Counted from the stretch's first letter, positions 1 through 8,679 are shown. The stretch is 64,000 bases of DNA from Leptolinea tardivitalis (GCF_001050275.1 NZ_BBYA01000014.1:1-64000); one strand, 5' to 3'. Translations and numbers: made by a program. Notes: generated by a model not told the origin, from the letters alone.

Positions 1-5
1 CGCAT

Positions 6-60
6 TGCCTCAAATTAAAAGTAACTTTAGGAGAAACGTTGCCTCACAATAGATGTTACC
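6..60 (+). repeat. Left terminal inverted repeat of the insertion sequence
   Basis: It starts TGCCTCA (6-12), has a second TTGCCTCA at 39-46 and ends GATGTTACC at 52-60. The inner copy and the flanking GATGTTACC match the right end best; the spacer is more diverged. Confidence 0.8.
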
Positions 61-93
61 TTGGGCAGAGAATAGAGAGCTGCCGAGGGAGCT

Positions 94-1233
94 ATGATGA
101 GTCAACAAAGCAAGCGAGAATTAGTAGAAACCATCCGACCCCGCTATCAAAAAGGGAACAAAACAGAAAAAGCAAGAATACTGGATGAATTAGTCGCCAT
201 CACGGGATATCATCGTAAGTATGCGATACGAGTATTGGGTAGGACGGGAAAACCAAGAGCCAAAAAGAAACCGGGGCCACGGAGAATCTATCAAGGCGAG
301 GTGGTCACGGCCCTGGAGTATATCTGGGAAATATGTGGTCAGATTTGTTCGAAGCGTCTAAAGCCATTTTTGCCAGAAATCGTAAAGGTACTTGAACGGA
401 ATAACGAAATCCACATATCGCCAGAGACAAAAAAGTTACTGCTGCAAATGAGCCGGTCCAGCATAGACCGGTGTTTGAGTTCAAGATATGACGTGCGTCC
501 TCATGGGCTAAGCACCACAAAACCAGGTACACTCCTTAAAAAATCAATTCCGGTACGTACCTATACCCCCTGGAATGAGGAAAGACCGGGGTTCATGGAA
601 ATTGACCTTGTAGCTCACTGTGGAGATACAGCCGCAGGTCAATTCGTAAATACATTGACCTGCGTGGATATTTGCACGGGGTGGACCGAGTGCCAGGCAG
701 TCTTCCCGCGTAGCCGACAGACGGTTCTGGAGGCTATTGTGGCCATGCAAGAACGCCTCCCGTTTGATCTATTGGGGCTTGATTCAGATAATGGCAGCGA
801 ATTCATCAATGAGATGTTGTTCCAATACTGCCAATTTGAAAAGATCACTTTTACACGCTCTCGCCCTTATCGCAAGAATGATCAGGCTCATGTCGAACAG
901 AAGAATTGGTCTGTGGTACGTCATCTGGTCGGTTATGACCGCTTTGATACTCTCTCTGGATATAATCTTCTGCAGAGTATTTACTCTGATCTCAGTCTCT
1001 ATTTCAATTTCTTTCAACCAGTGCTTAAGCTTATCTCCAAGGAGTATGTTGATGGTCGAATTATCAAACTCTATGACAAAGCGGCTACTCCCTACCAACG
1101 AGTTCTCGGTTCTGATCTGATCCCCTTCCAGATCAAAGCCAACCTCACCAATTTGTATGTTCAGCTAAATCCAGTTACTCTTCGTAAGTCCATAGATCAG
1201 AAGGTTCACCAATTATGTACTTTATCTCGGTAA
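94..1233 (+). CDS. DDE transposase with integrase-type (rve) core
   Basis: This 379-residue protein should catalyse transposition of the surrounding element. The N-terminal 130 residues are basic and look like a DNA-binding region, with KKKPGPRR near residues 58-64. The integrase core follows: MEID (D171), SDNGSEF (D232) and HVEQKNW (E268), which gives a D-x60-D-x35-E triad. The triad is intact and the frame is uninterrupted, so the element may still be active. The ATGATG start at 94 lies 34 bp inside the left inverted repeat. There is no second ORF, so no programmed frameshift is needed to make it. The fold is clear; the IS family name is less so. Confidence 0.88.
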   Translation: MMSQQSKRELVETIRPRYQKGNKTEKARILDELVAITGYHRKYAIRVLGRTGKPRAKKKPGPRRIYQGEVVTALEYIWEICGQICSKRLKPFLPEIVKVLERNNEIHISPETKKLLLQMSRSSIDRCLSSRYDVRPHGLSTTKPGTLLKKSIPVRTYTPWNEERPGFMEIDLVAHCGDTAAGQFVNTLTCVDICTGWTECQAVFPRSRQTVLEAIVAMQERLPFDLLGLDSDNGSEFINEMLFQYCQFEKITFTRSRPYRKNDQAHVEQKNWSVVRHLVGYDRFDTLSGYNLLQSIYSDLSLYFNFFQPVLKLISKEYVDGRIIKLYDKAATPYQRVLGSDLIPFQIKANLTNLYVQLNPVTLRKSIDQKVHQLCTLSR

Positions 1234-1284
1234 CATCAATTATGAGGCAACGATTACCCTTTGGTTACATTTTCCCGTGAGGCA
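1229..1284 (-). repeat. Right terminal inverted repeat of the insertion sequence
   Basis: Read on the minus strand it starts TGCCTCA, has CGTTGCCTCA after about 34 bp and ends GATGTTACC, mirroring the left end. It overlaps the transposase stop codon (TAA at 1231-1233), so the reading frame runs right into the terminal repeat. Confidence 0.8.
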
Positions 1285-1353
1285 TTACGCATTTGATATT
1301 ACAAAAATGAATAGTATTCGTTTAAAGAACAACTGGAATGATAAAATCTGATA

Positions 1354-2172
1354 ATGAAAACAGTTCGAAAAAGAATTGATAGCGGCCGATTGAGTATTGT
1401 CATGGCAGCTATCTTATTAGCTTATTCTCTTACGCCATTTATAAAAATTCCAAATCGTGAATTGAATCTGCAATTACCGGGATTCCTTTTCATTTTGCGC
1501 GTAGATTATACTGGTCTTGTTTCTATCCTTGCAGCAGGTCTTGGAGCAACCGGGATGTCATGGTTACTTCATTCAAGAATGGATGAATTGTATAATGGAA
1601 AAGAATTTCAACACCTTTTATTACCAGCTATGACAGCCTGGGCTATTGGTGTTCCGTTGGGGGCTCTTGAAATCAACTTACAGTGGTGGGCTGTTTTTAT
1701 TTTTGGCGGTCTTTTACTTGGTGTCGTATTTTATGCTGAATTTATTGTAGTGGATTTTACTGATGCTCGATACGACCTGGCGGTAATTAGTTTGACTGCT
1801 GTCGGTTATGCAGTATATCTTATCCTGTGTGTTGCATTACGAGGGGCCGGTATTCGTTTATATTTGACATTACCGGTTTATTTTTTAACAGCAGGGCTTA
1901 TCAGTTGGCGGGTATTAAGCCTTCGTCTGAGAGAAAAGAAACTACTGCATTGGTCTATTGTGACTGCTTTCGTAACAACTCAGGTGGCGATTGGTTTACA
2001 TTATTTACCCATTTTTCCCATCCAATTTGGTCTTTTTTTAACAGGTTTATGCTATGCATGCATTTCATTCGCTGTTCTTTATGAACATAAATTGGACATG
2101 CACAAAAATTGGATGGAACCTGTATTAATTCTCTTTCTATTTGTCGGCGTAGCTTTTGTTATACATCCTTGA
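1354..2172 (+). CDS. Multi-pass membrane protein of unknown function
   Basis: A 272-residue integral membrane protein with about eight hydrophobic segments, for example around 15-31, 55-72, 88-105, 110-135, 140-160, 170-188 and 200-265. No catalytic motif is recognised. Similar proteins are seen in Anaerolineae, possibly the DUF5656 group, but this is from memory. The start is the ATG at 1354 with no strong Shine-Dalgarno. The insertion sequence ends only 70 bp upstream, so the native promoter may have been displaced or replaced by sequence at the IS end. Confidence 0.6.
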   Translation: MKTVRKRIDSGRLSIVMAAILLAYSLTPFIKIPNRELNLQLPGFLFILRVDYTGLVSILAAGLGATGMSWLLHSRMDELYNGKEFQHLLLPAMTAWAIGVPLGALEINLQWWAVFIFGGLLLGVVFYAEFIVVDFTDARYDLAVISLTAVGYAVYLILCVALRGAGIRLYLTLPVYFLTAGLISWRVLSLRLREKKLLHWSIVTAFVTTQVAIGLHYLPIFPIQFGLFLTGLCYACISFAVLYEHKLDMHKNWMEPVLILFLFVGVAFVIHP

Positions 2173-2254
2173 AAAATATGAAATGAATATGACTTTTGTA
2201 CAGGCAGCAAAAAAAGCGACTCTGGTATGATTATGATATCAATTCAAAAAACGA

Positions 2255-2272
2255 AACCCCTTTTCGGGGGTT
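2255..2272 (+). terminator. Weak stem-loop between the membrane protein and plsY
   Basis: AACCCC (2255-2260) pairs with GGGGTT (2267-2272) across a TTTTCG loop. The plus-strand tail is poor in T, while the minus-strand side has a run of T. Function as a terminator is uncertain. Confidence 0.35.
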
Positions 2273-2310
2273 ATTGATTATAGAAAAATACCCTAAGAAG
2301 GATTGGATAC

Positions 2311-3012
2311 ATGGAAGTATTGACTTTCGTTTTATGCATTGTGGCATCATATTTCCTGGGTGCAATTCCGTTCGGGTTGATCATTGTAAGAATTGGAACG
2401 GGTAAAGATGTGCGCGGAGTTGGTTCTGGAAGAACTGGCGGAACAAATGCAATGCGAGCTGCCGGAGTTTTTGCCGGTTTTCTTACAGCTTTATTCGATA
2501 TTCTAAAAGGTGCCGCGACTTATTTTTTGGTAAACTTTTTTTCCCCGGGAAATGCATGGTTACAGGTTTTTTGTGGAATTGCTGCCATTATTGGACATAA
2601 TTATTCCATTTTCCTTGCGCATAAGGACGAAAAGGGCAAACTGAGATTGACTGGCGGGGCAGGAGGTGCAACCTGCCTGGGTGGCGCCATTGCAATCTGG
2701 CCGCCGATCTGGGCGTTTATTTTGCCCCTGGGTTTGTTGGTTTACGTGATCATTGGTTTTGCTTCAGTAACAACTATGAGTATTGCCTTAATCGCTACAG
2801 GAGTATTTATTTATCGTGCTGCAATGGGTTATGCCTCATGGATTTATGTGGCATATGGAGTCTTAAGCGAATTATTGTTGATCTGGGCTTTAAGACCAAA
2901 TATTAAACGGCTTATTGATGGAACCGAACGTTCTGTCGGCATTCGATCCTATATTCAACGCAAAAAAGCCGGAAAACGGCCTGATTTTTATAATGGTGAT
3001 GATTTGGAATAA
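2311..3012 (+). CDS. plsY: Acyl-phosphate:glycerol-3-phosphate acyltransferase PlsY
   Basis: PlsY is the membrane enzyme that transfers an acyl group from acyl phosphate to glycerol 3-phosphate, the first step of phospholipid synthesis. The 233-residue protein shows the family layout: an N-terminal SYFLGAIPFG segment, the GSGRTGGTNAMR motif near residue 39, DILKG near residue 63, GHNYSIFL near residue 92 and the glycine-rich GGAGGAT near residue 111. Five or more membrane segments are visible. It is slightly longer than the usual 200-210 residues because of a basic C-terminal tail. An AAGGA Shine-Dalgarno precedes the ATG. No plsX lies nearby. Confidence 0.9.
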   Translation: MEVLTFVLCIVASYFLGAIPFGLIIVRIGTGKDVRGVGSGRTGGTNAMRAAGVFAGFLTALFDILKGAATYFLVNFFSPGNAWLQVFCGIAAIIGHNYSIFLAHKDEKGKLRLTGGAGGATCLGGAIAIWPPIWAFILPLGLLVYVIIGFASVTTMSIALIATGVFIYRAAMGYASWIYVAYGVLSELLLIWALRPNIKRLIDGTERSVGIRSYIQRKKAGKRPDFYNGDDLE

Positions 3013-3018
3013 GAACGG

Positions 3019-3891
3019 CTAGATATTTTCGGCTGGTTCGTCAGATGAAAGCGCAGAAGCGCCTTCCCGCAGGAATTTGACATACAGAGATTTCAAATTG
3101 CGGCGATGAAGGTCTTCACCAAGTCCACCCAGATAGACTCTTGATTTCCCGCAGCTCTCAATATCCACTGTGCTCAGCACTTCTTCTGGATTGCGTTTTT
3201 TAATTGCAGATTTGACTGCTTTACGGATATTCGTCAAATAGGCAAGATTTTCTTTTACGGTTCCTTCAATTTCGCCACGCAAGATAATATCTCCATGACC
3301 CTGGACAATATTCTCCAATCCCATTTTCCCGATCTGTTTAATGACTTCTGCCATGGCGTCAATGTCACCATCAACAATATAAGGCAAGGGCATGAAGGCA
3401 TCACCGGCAAAAAGTACACGGTCTTCTTCAATTAACACAGATATACCGTCGGCACTATGACCGGGAGTGGTCATAAGAATGAGGTTTTTCTTACCAACCC
3501 GTAATGTCATTGTGCCTTCACTAAAGGTCAATTGTGGAAGCACAATTTTTGATTTACTGAATAGAGGATTATTCTGTTTGGTGTTTTCGAGAGCAGGGAT
3601 GGCTTTTTCCTGCATGGCTTTACGACATAATGAATGAGATAATACCGTGGCTCCCGGGAAATAACAATTGCCCCAGGTATGATCGGCATGATAGTGTGTA
3701 TTAATCACATAACGTACGGGCATACCCAGCGTCTCTTCTATATACTGGCGCATTTGTAAAGTTTCATCGGGCATAGCCAGAGTATCGATGACAACCGCCC
3801 ATTGCGTGCCGGTGACTGCACCTGCAGTTACCTGGGCATACACTTCACTTTGAAACCAGTAAACATTTTCGGAGACACGTTCGTGTTGCAT
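3019..3891 (-). CDS. Metallo-beta-lactamase-fold hydrolase
   Basis: A 290-residue soluble enzyme of the MBL-fold superfamily. The signature THYHADH (about residues 64-70) is the HxHxDH dinuclear metal site. A later TTPGHSADG (about 140-148) and DAFMPLPY (about 164-171) supply the third His and the bridging Asp, and QGHGD (about 198-202) the last His. The substrate cannot be told from sequence; hydrolysis of a thioester, lactone or similar bond is typical. It converges on plsY with 6 bp between the stop codons, and it is separated from the ABC operon upstream by a strong terminator, so it is probably transcribed alone. Confidence 0.85.
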   Translation of the reverse strand: MQHERVSENVYWFQSEVYAQVTAGAVTGTQWAVVIDTLAMPDETLQMRQYIEETLGMPVRYVINTHYHADHTWGNCYFPGATVLSHSLCRKAMQEKAIPALENTKQNNPLFSKSKIVLPQLTFSEGTMTLRVGKKNLILMTTPGHSADGISVLIEEDRVLFAGDAFMPLPYIVDGDIDAMAEVIKQIGKMGLENIVQGHGDIILRGEIEGTVKENLAYLTNIRKAVKSAIKKRNPEEVLSTVDIESCGKSRVYLGGLGEDLHRRNLKSLYVKFLREGASALSSDEPAENI

Positions 3892-3996
3892 GTAGTCTTA
3901 TCCTGAGAGTATAGAATGAACGGCCTGAAGAAATCCATCAAGCCTGGAGTGAAATATCAAATGGGTAGAATAGCACAAAATAAAATAAAAGTCAAA

Positions 3997-4030
3997 AAAG
4001 TGGTGGTTGAGGATATTCAACCACCACTTT
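3997..4030 (-). terminator. Rho-independent terminator of the amino-acid ABC operon
   Basis: A perfect 14-bp stem (3997-4010 with 4017-4030) with a 6-base loop. On the minus strand it is followed by a T run. It lies directly after the ATPase stop codon. Confidence 0.9.
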
Positions 4031-4033
4031 CTC

Positions 4034-4762
4034 TTATAGTACTTTACTTAAGAACAGTCTGGTGCGTTCTTCTTTGGGATTGGTGAACAAAATCTCCGGA
4101 GGTGCTTCCTCAATAATCTGTCCACCATCCATCAGAATGGCGCGATGAGCGGCAGCACGCGCGAAACCCATTTCATGAGAAACAACCACCATCGTCATAC
4201 CTTCTTTTGCCAGGTTAAGCATGACATCCAGAACCTCTTGAATCATTTCAGGGTCCAGAGCACTGGTGGGCTCGTCAAATAACATAATCTTGGGATTCAT
4301 TGCCAAAGCGCGGGCAATTGCCACACGCTGTTGCTGTCCACCTGATAACTGCCCGGGGCGGGCATGAGCCTTATCAGGAATTCCCACTTTTTCAAGTAGG
4401 TCGATAGCGACTTTTTCCGCTTCGGCTCTATTGCGTTTACGAACAACACGCTGGGCCAGAACAATATTATCGATGACAGACAGATGAGGAAAAAGATTGA
4501 ATTGTTGAAATACCATGCCTACTTCGGTACGCACTGCATTGATATTCTCGGCAGTATTCAAAGGAATACCATCAACAATAATCAATCCTTCATCATATTT
4601 TTCCAGACGATTAATGCACCGTAATAAAGTCGATTTTCCAGAACCTGAAGGGCCAATAATCATGACCACTTCACCTTTCTGAACATCAAGACTCACATTA
4701 TGCAGTGCTTCAAGCGCGCCAAATTTTTTGGAAATATTTTCAATGTGAATAATGGGTTCCAT
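4034..4762 (-). CDS. Polar amino-acid ABC transporter ATP-binding protein (GlnQ-like)
   Basis: The 242-residue ATPase of an amino-acid importer. It shows Walker [11 protein letters not shown]-loop FQQFNLFPH, signature LSGGQQQR, Walker [12 protein letters not shown] and the switch His in VVSHEMGF, and matches the GlnQ/HisP group in length. An upstream in-frame ATG at 4858 is rejected because it lies inside the permease gene. The ATG at 4762 has GGAGAG about 8 bases upstream and gives the usual MxxIIxIENISKxF start. It follows the permease stop with only two bases between, so translation is probably coupled. Confidence 0.93.
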   Translation of the reverse strand: MEPIIHIENISKKFGALEALHNVSLDVQKGEVVMIIGPSGSGKSTLLRCINRLEKYDEGLIIVDGIPLNTAENINAVRTEVGMVFQQFNLFPHLSVIDNIVLAQRVVRKRNRAEAEKVAIDLLEKVGIPDKAHARPGQLSGGQQQRVAIARALAMNPKIMLFDEPTSALDPEMIQEVLDVMLNLAKEGMTMVVVSHEMGFARAAAHRAILMDGGQIIEEAPPEILFTNPKEERTRLFLSKVL

Positions 4763-4764
4763 GG

Positions 4765-5592
4765 TTATCTCTCCAAACGAGTCTTGTGCTCGATAAAAGT
4801 AACAATCCGGGCAGAGAACAAGGTCATTGTCAGATAAAGGAGAGCGACCATGGTCCATGTTTCCAATGGAATAAAATTGGCAGCCATGAATTCACGTCCG
4901 CGGCGGGTAATATCTGCCACTGCAACAACACTTACCAGCGATGAATCTTTTAAAAGTGAAATAAATTCATTTCCAACAGGCGGAAGAATGATGCGAACAG
5001 CCTGGGGAAGAATCACATATCTCATTGATTCAAAATGAGACATACCCAGACTGCGTGCAGCTTCCATTTGACCTTTGGGAATACTCTGAATACCGGCACG
5101 GTAAATTTCTGCCATGTAGGCGGCGTAACAGAAAGTTAAACCTAGAATAGCCATCCCAACAGGATTAGCGAGATAGTTCTTCAATGCTTCGATATTCAGT
5201 GAATTTCCGATTGCCTGAACAACGGAAGGAAAAGCAAAATACCAGAATAGCAATTGAACGAGTAATGGAATACCACGGATCACTTCGACATAAACCGTTG
5301 AAATTCCATTAATGACCTTACTTTTAGAAAGGCGGCCAAGTCCAACGAGAAGACCCACAACCAGAACCAAAAGGAAAGAAATTACGGTTGTGGATAATGA
5401 GACCCAGATACCATCCCGAACAAACAGGATGATTCTCCAATAAGGATCACTTTTTGTAATTGAAAGGTAAGCAATGAGGAAAACAACGAAAAGAAGCAAC
5501 AACCACCATTTATCAAAACGACGTTTCTCATCTCCATTTTTCGGGCTGGGAATAGGAGTTATCGAAACTGCACCATCAGTCTGTATTTCCAT
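4765..5592 (-). CDS. Polar amino-acid ABC transporter permease (HisM/GlnP type)
   Basis: The 275-residue permease has five to six membrane segments. The EAA loop sits around residues 182-200 ([23 protein letters not shown] region), as in the HisMQ family. It has an N-terminal cytoplasmic extension of about 30 residues before the first membrane helix. No periplasmic binding-protein gene is found next to the pair; the gene upstream on the other strand is unrelated. The substrate cannot be deduced. The ATG at 5592 has a poor Shine-Dalgarno of its own but lies four bases after the stop of a short ORF with a strong one. Confidence 0.9.
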   Translation of the reverse strand: MEIQTDGAVSITPIPSPKNGDEKRRFDKWWLLLLFVVFLIAYLSITKSDPYWRIILFVRDGIWVSLSTTVISFLLVLVVGLLVGLGRLSKSKVINGISTVYVEVIRGIPLLVQLLFWYFAFPSVVQAIGNSLNIEALKNYLANPVGMAILGLTFCYAAYMAEIYRAGIQSIPKGQMEAARSLGMSHFESMRYVILPQAVRIILPPVGNEFISLLKDSSLVSVVAVADITRRGREFMAANFIPLETWTMVALLYLTMTLFSARIVTFIEHKTRLER

Positions 5593-5596
5593 CTGT

Positions 5597-5644
5597 TCAC
5601 CAGTCCGATAATAAAATTTTTGTAGGATTCTTTTGTTTCATCAT
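5597..5644 (-). CDS. Possible 15-codon upstream ORF coupled to the ABC permease
   Basis: The ORF encodes MMKQKNPTKILLSDW and is preceded by AGGAGAG, the best Shine-Dalgarno of this operon. Its TGA stop is four bases before the permease ATG, in another frame. It could be a leader peptide that delivers ribosomes to the permease start. It could also be the true start of the permease if a sequencing frameshift exists here. No known leader-peptide family is recognised. Confidence 0.4.
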   Translation of the reverse strand: MMKQKNPTKILLSDW

Positions 5645-5801
5645 ATCTCTCCTCTTTTGTAATCCATATTCGAAAATATAAATCAGATTGAAATTTAATT
5701 TTTGAAGTATATCACCTAACACATAGCTAGAAAGTATCATATTGTAGAGAAAAATCAATAGATGGAGGGGATAAAGATCTATCACATGCTAGAATTCGAA
5801 T

Positions 5802-6701
5802 ATGAAAAATACTCGATCTATCATTTTTAAAGAATTATTCACAACAAAATACGTCACAATTTTAACCGTCATTTTATTGACGGCATTTCTAGGAAATGGA
5901 ATTGCGAAATTCTTGGGGATCCCATTGAATTGGTTTTTGATTCTTTTGGAGTGTGGATTTTTTATTTTCATTGCGTTGGGAAGTTTTTCTATAACTATTT
6001 ACTTTGATCCATTATTAATGGCTCGTCATAAAGGAATCATTCCATCAACCGAAGAGATTATTATCAGGCGGGTATTCTTACTCATCTGTCTGATTTCCTA
6101 CACAGTTTGTTGCGCTTTTGTCTACTTAATTATCTATTTAACATCATACAATCTGGCTGAATTCTCTTTTTTTATCCTTATTTTTGTTCTTTTCCTTGCC
6201 TATGCAGTACCCCCAATGCGTCTGGCAGATAGGGGATATGGAGAAATATTACTGACTATTTTTACTGCCAACCTCATCCCTGCGACTGCTTTCTTTCTTC
6301 AAAGCCAGTCTTTCCACCCACTTGTCATTCAATTGACATTTCCACTGGTACCATTATTTCTCGCTGCGATGATCTCAACCAGTTTGAAGAATTATCTCAA
6401 TGAAATGATTACGGGGACCAATTCCATGGTGATGATGCTTGGCTGGAAATTGGCCATGGATCTACACAATTGGTTAATCCTGAGTGTCTATTTAATTATT
6501 GCTTTGTCGGCTGTGTTGGGTCTTACATGGAATCTTGTCTGGCCGATGTTTCTTCCTTTACCTATTTCCATTTTCTCCATTTATGAAATCCAGCGAATTA
6601 AAAATGGTGCAAAACCCAGGTGGTCTTTTCTGGCATTGGGGGGGTATGGGGAGGTTTTGTGTATGTTATACGTTCTGTTGTTTTCTTTGTGGGTCAAATG
6701 A
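5802..6701 (+). CDS. UbiA-like membrane protein with a degenerate active site
   Basis: A 299-residue membrane protein with about nine hydrophobic segments. The pattern PPMRLADRGYGEI (about residues 137-149) resembles the second conserved loop of UbiA/MenA prenyltransferases. The first Asp-rich motif (NDxxDxxxD) expected near residues 60-75 is absent: the region reads ITIYFDPLLMARHKG. Transfer of a prenyl group by the usual mechanism is therefore doubtful. It may be a diverged paralogue with another role. It lies 36 bp upstream of the peroxiredoxin gene and is probably co-transcribed with it. Confidence 0.6.
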   Translation: MKNTRSIIFKELFTTKYVTILTVILLTAFLGNGIAKFLGIPLNWFLILLECGFFIFIALGSFSITIYFDPLLMARHKGIIPSTEEIIIRRVFLLICLISYTVCCAFVYLIIYLTSYNLAEFSFFILIFVLFLAYAVPPMRLADRGYGEILLTIFTANLIPATAFFLQSQSFHPLVIQLTFPLVPLFLAAMISTSLKNYLNEMITGTNSMVMMLGWKLAMDLHNWLILSVYLIIALSAVLGLTWNLVWPMFLPLPISIFSIYEIQRIKNGAKPRWSFLALGGYGEVLCMLYVLLFSLWVK

Positions 6702-6737
6702 CATAATAAATATAGGAAAAATACAAAGGAGATAATT

Positions 6738-7196
6738 ATGACGCTAACAGCCAATACTCAAGCCCCGAATTTTCGGTTGGAAGATGAAAATGGGGATGTT
6801 CGTGAATTGCAGGATTATAAGGGTTCGCCTGTGTTGTTATACTTTTATCCGAAAGATGATACACCCGGTTGTACAACGGAAGCGTGCAATTTCAGAGATG
6901 ACTACTCAACTTATGAAAAAGCTGGTGTAAGGATTATTGGAGTGAGCCCGGATACAGTAAAAGCGCATAAAAAATTCAAAGAAAAATATCACCTGCCATT
7001 TACCCTATTGGCTGATGTAGAACATACAGTCTGTCAGTTGTATGGTGTCTGGGGCAGAAAAAAGTTCATGGGAAAAGAGTATGATGGTGTATTTCGCACC
7101 ACTTTTTTGATTGATAACGAAGGAATGATCAAGAAGGTATATGAAAATGTAAAACCGGCAGATCACAGTAAACAAATTATCGATGATTTGGGATAA
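6738..7196 (+). CDS. bcp: Thiol peroxidase, PrxQ/Bcp peroxiredoxin
   Basis: A 152-residue atypical two-Cys peroxiredoxin that reduces hydroperoxides. The catalytic loop DDTPGCTTEACNFRD holds the peroxidatic Cys45 and a resolving Cys50 five residues on, the arrangement of the PrxQ alpha-2 subgroup. Length and the downstream GVSPDTVKAHKKFKEKY region match the family. AAGGAG precedes the ATG. It converges with the 8-oxoguanine-deaminase-like gene, with a composite terminator between them. Confidence 0.93.
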   Translation: MTLTANTQAPNFRLEDENGDVRELQDYKGSPVLLYFYPKDDTPGCTTEACNFRDDYSTYEKAGVRIIGVSPDTVKAHKKFKEKYHLPFTLLADVEHTVCQLYGVWGRKKFMGKEYDGVFRTTFLIDNEGMIKKVYENVKPADHSKQIIDDLG

Positions 7197-7198
7197 AC

Positions 7199-7288
7199 AA
7201 AGCGGTCTGCCTGTGAACTGCACCCCTTTCTGTTGGTGGTGTCCAACTTTTGGGGTGCAGTTCACAGTCTGCCCAACCGCTTTTTTAT
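7199..7288 (+). terminator. Convergent terminator interrupted by a palindromic insertion
   Basis: The outer stem AAAGCGGT (7199-7206) pairs with ACCGCTTT (7276-7283), followed by a T run on the plus strand. Without the bases between the two GTCTGCC copies, this would be a compact hairpin with a CTGCCCA loop. The inserted piece is itself a palindrome, so the terminator now has a much longer stem and may still work for both converging genes. Confidence 0.75.
7212..7266 (+). mobile_element. 55-bp palindromic mini-element with 7-bp direct repeats
   Basis: The element starts TGTGAACTGCACCCC (7212-7226) and ends with its exact reverse complement (7252-7266). The middle contains GTTGG and CCAAC. 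It is flanked by direct GTCTGCC repeats at 7205-7211 and 7267-7273, as expected for a transposed piece with target duplication. The ends resemble the TGAACTGCACCCCAAAAGTTGG type of IS3/IS150-group terminal repeats (from memory), which would make this an internally deleted remnant of two IS ends. Confidence 0.65.
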
Positions 7289-8671
7289 TTATCTCAAAAT
7301 TCTGGCAGCAGCATGGTTATGTCGCTCGATGAGTTTATGTGAATCCACTGTCAAGATTTGGCCTTCTTTTACTATCATTCTTCCGTGAACAAAACTGTAG
7401 TCAACATTTTGCGGTGCGCAAAAGACAAGAGCCGCAACCGGATCATGTAATGCTCCAGCGTAGGCTAGTTTGTCGAGTTTAATCGCGATGAAATCAGCAC
7501 ATTTCCCCGGTTCTAAAGACCCAATATCCGATCGTCCCAGTACGGCGGCGCCACCTCGTGTTGCCAGTTCGAGAGCCTGACGGCCTGTAAAAATAGGGGG
7601 GGCATCATTCCCTGATAATGAGGCACCTTCAATTCCAGCACGCAATCTTGCTAAAAGCAATGCCTGCCTGGCTTCTCCTAACATATGAGAACCATCATTA
7701 CTGGCGGAACCGTCAACTCCCAACCCGAGTTTAACACCGGCAGATATATATTCACGTATAGGTGCAATGCCGCTGGCGAGCCGCATGTTTGAAGAGGGGC
7801 AATGAGCCACGCCGCATCCCTCATGCGCATAGAGTTCAATTTCTTTCTGGCTGACATAGATGGAATGTGCATACCATACATCCTTGCCTATCCAATCGAC
7901 TGATTGCATGTATTCAACTGGACGGTAACCGAACATTTGCTGGCAAAACGCCTCTTCGTCCTGGGTTTCTGCCAGGTGGGTATGCAAATGGATACCATAT
8001 TGACGGGCTAATTGTGCACTTTCTCTCATCAAATCGCTTGTAACGCTGAAAGGAGAACATGGAGACAGAACAATTTGAAGCATGGATCCTGGATTGGGGT
8101 CATGATAGGTTTCTATCAAACGCTGGCTGTCTTTCAAGATATTTTCTTCTGAATCTACAACACTATCCGGAGGCAGCCCACCTTTACTTTCACCAAGACT
8201 CATGGAACCGCGGGAAGCATGAAGACGGATACCAACCTCTTTGCCGGCAGCAATTTCATCATCCAACCTTGACCCATTGGGGAAGAGATAGAGGTGATCA
8301 GAAGCGGTTGTGCATCCTGAAAGTGCCAATTCTGTCATAGCCGTTTCTGCAGAAATAAAAACATCTTCTGGATTCATGCGGGCCCAGATAGGATAAAGGG
8401 TTTTTAACCAGTTAAAAAGGTTGGCATTCTGGGCAGTAGGAACTGCCCGGGTAAGGGTTTGATAAAAATGATGGTGTGTATTGACCAGCCCCGGCAGCAC
8501 AATATATCCAGAAAGATCAAGAACTTCATCGGCGGATGATGGCAATTCGGACGTCGGGCTGACATTTTTCAGAAAGCCATTTTCACAAAATAACCCGCCA
8601 TTTTTAATTTCCCGGCGGGAATCATCCATTGTCACCAGAACATCCGCATTTTTAATCAGTAGAGATGACAT
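7289..8671 (-). CDS. 8-oxoguanine-deaminase-like amidohydrolase
   Basis: A 460-residue amidohydrolase of the TrzN/AtzB/8-oxoguanine deaminase subgroup (SsnA is a relative). Metal ligands are visible: HHH at 66-68 in VNTHHHFYQTLTRAVP, H230 and H232 in HLHTHLAET with E235, H269 in YAHS, and D320 in GVDGSASND. The family converts 8-oxoguanine to uric acid plus ammonia; other amino-purines or s-triazines are possible. It follows folD by 8 bases on the same strand and is probably translated from the same mRNA, with AGGAT upstream of its ATG. The setting suggests purine salvage or catabolism, linked to the cluster beginning near 12.4 kb. Confidence 0.85.
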   Translation of the reverse strand: MSSLLIKNADVLVTMDDSRREIKNGGLFCENGFLKNVSPTSELPSSADEVLDLSGYIVLPGLVNTHHHFYQTLTRAVPTAQNANLFNWLKTLYPIWARMNPEDVFISAETAMTELALSGCTTASDHLYLFPNGSRLDDEIAAGKEVGIRLHASRGSMSLGESKGGLPPDSVVDSEENILKDSQRLIETYHDPNPGSMLQIVLSPCSPFSVTSDLMRESAQLARQYGIHLHTHLAETQDEEAFCQQMFGYRPVEYMQSVDWIGKDVWYAHSIYVSQKEIELYAHEGCGVAHCPSSNMRLASGIAPIREYISAGVKLGLGVDGSASNDGSHMLGEARQALLLARLRAGIEGASLSGNDAPPIFTGRQALELATRGGAAVLGRSDIGSLEPGKCADFIAIKLDKLAYAGALHDPVAALVFCAPQNVDYSFVHGRMIVKEGQILTVDSHKLIERHNHAAARILR

Positions 8672-8679
8672 TTTTTATC

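Larger units (their letters stand above)
6..1284 (+). mobile_element. Complete insertion sequence with one DDE transposase gene
   Basis: The element is about 1.28 kb and carries a single transposase gene. Both ends carry a long imperfect inverted repeat of about 55 bp (6-60 and 1229-1284) that begins TGCCTCA and contains a second TTGCCTCA about 33 bp further in, so each end has two copies of a likely transposase-binding site. The right flank reads TTACGCAT (1285-1292). The five bases visible left of the element (1-5) read CGCAT, which matches the last five of that flank. This fits an 8-bp target duplication cut by the window edge. Family assignment (ISNCY/IS1202- or IS481-like) is tentative. 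Confidence 0.85.
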
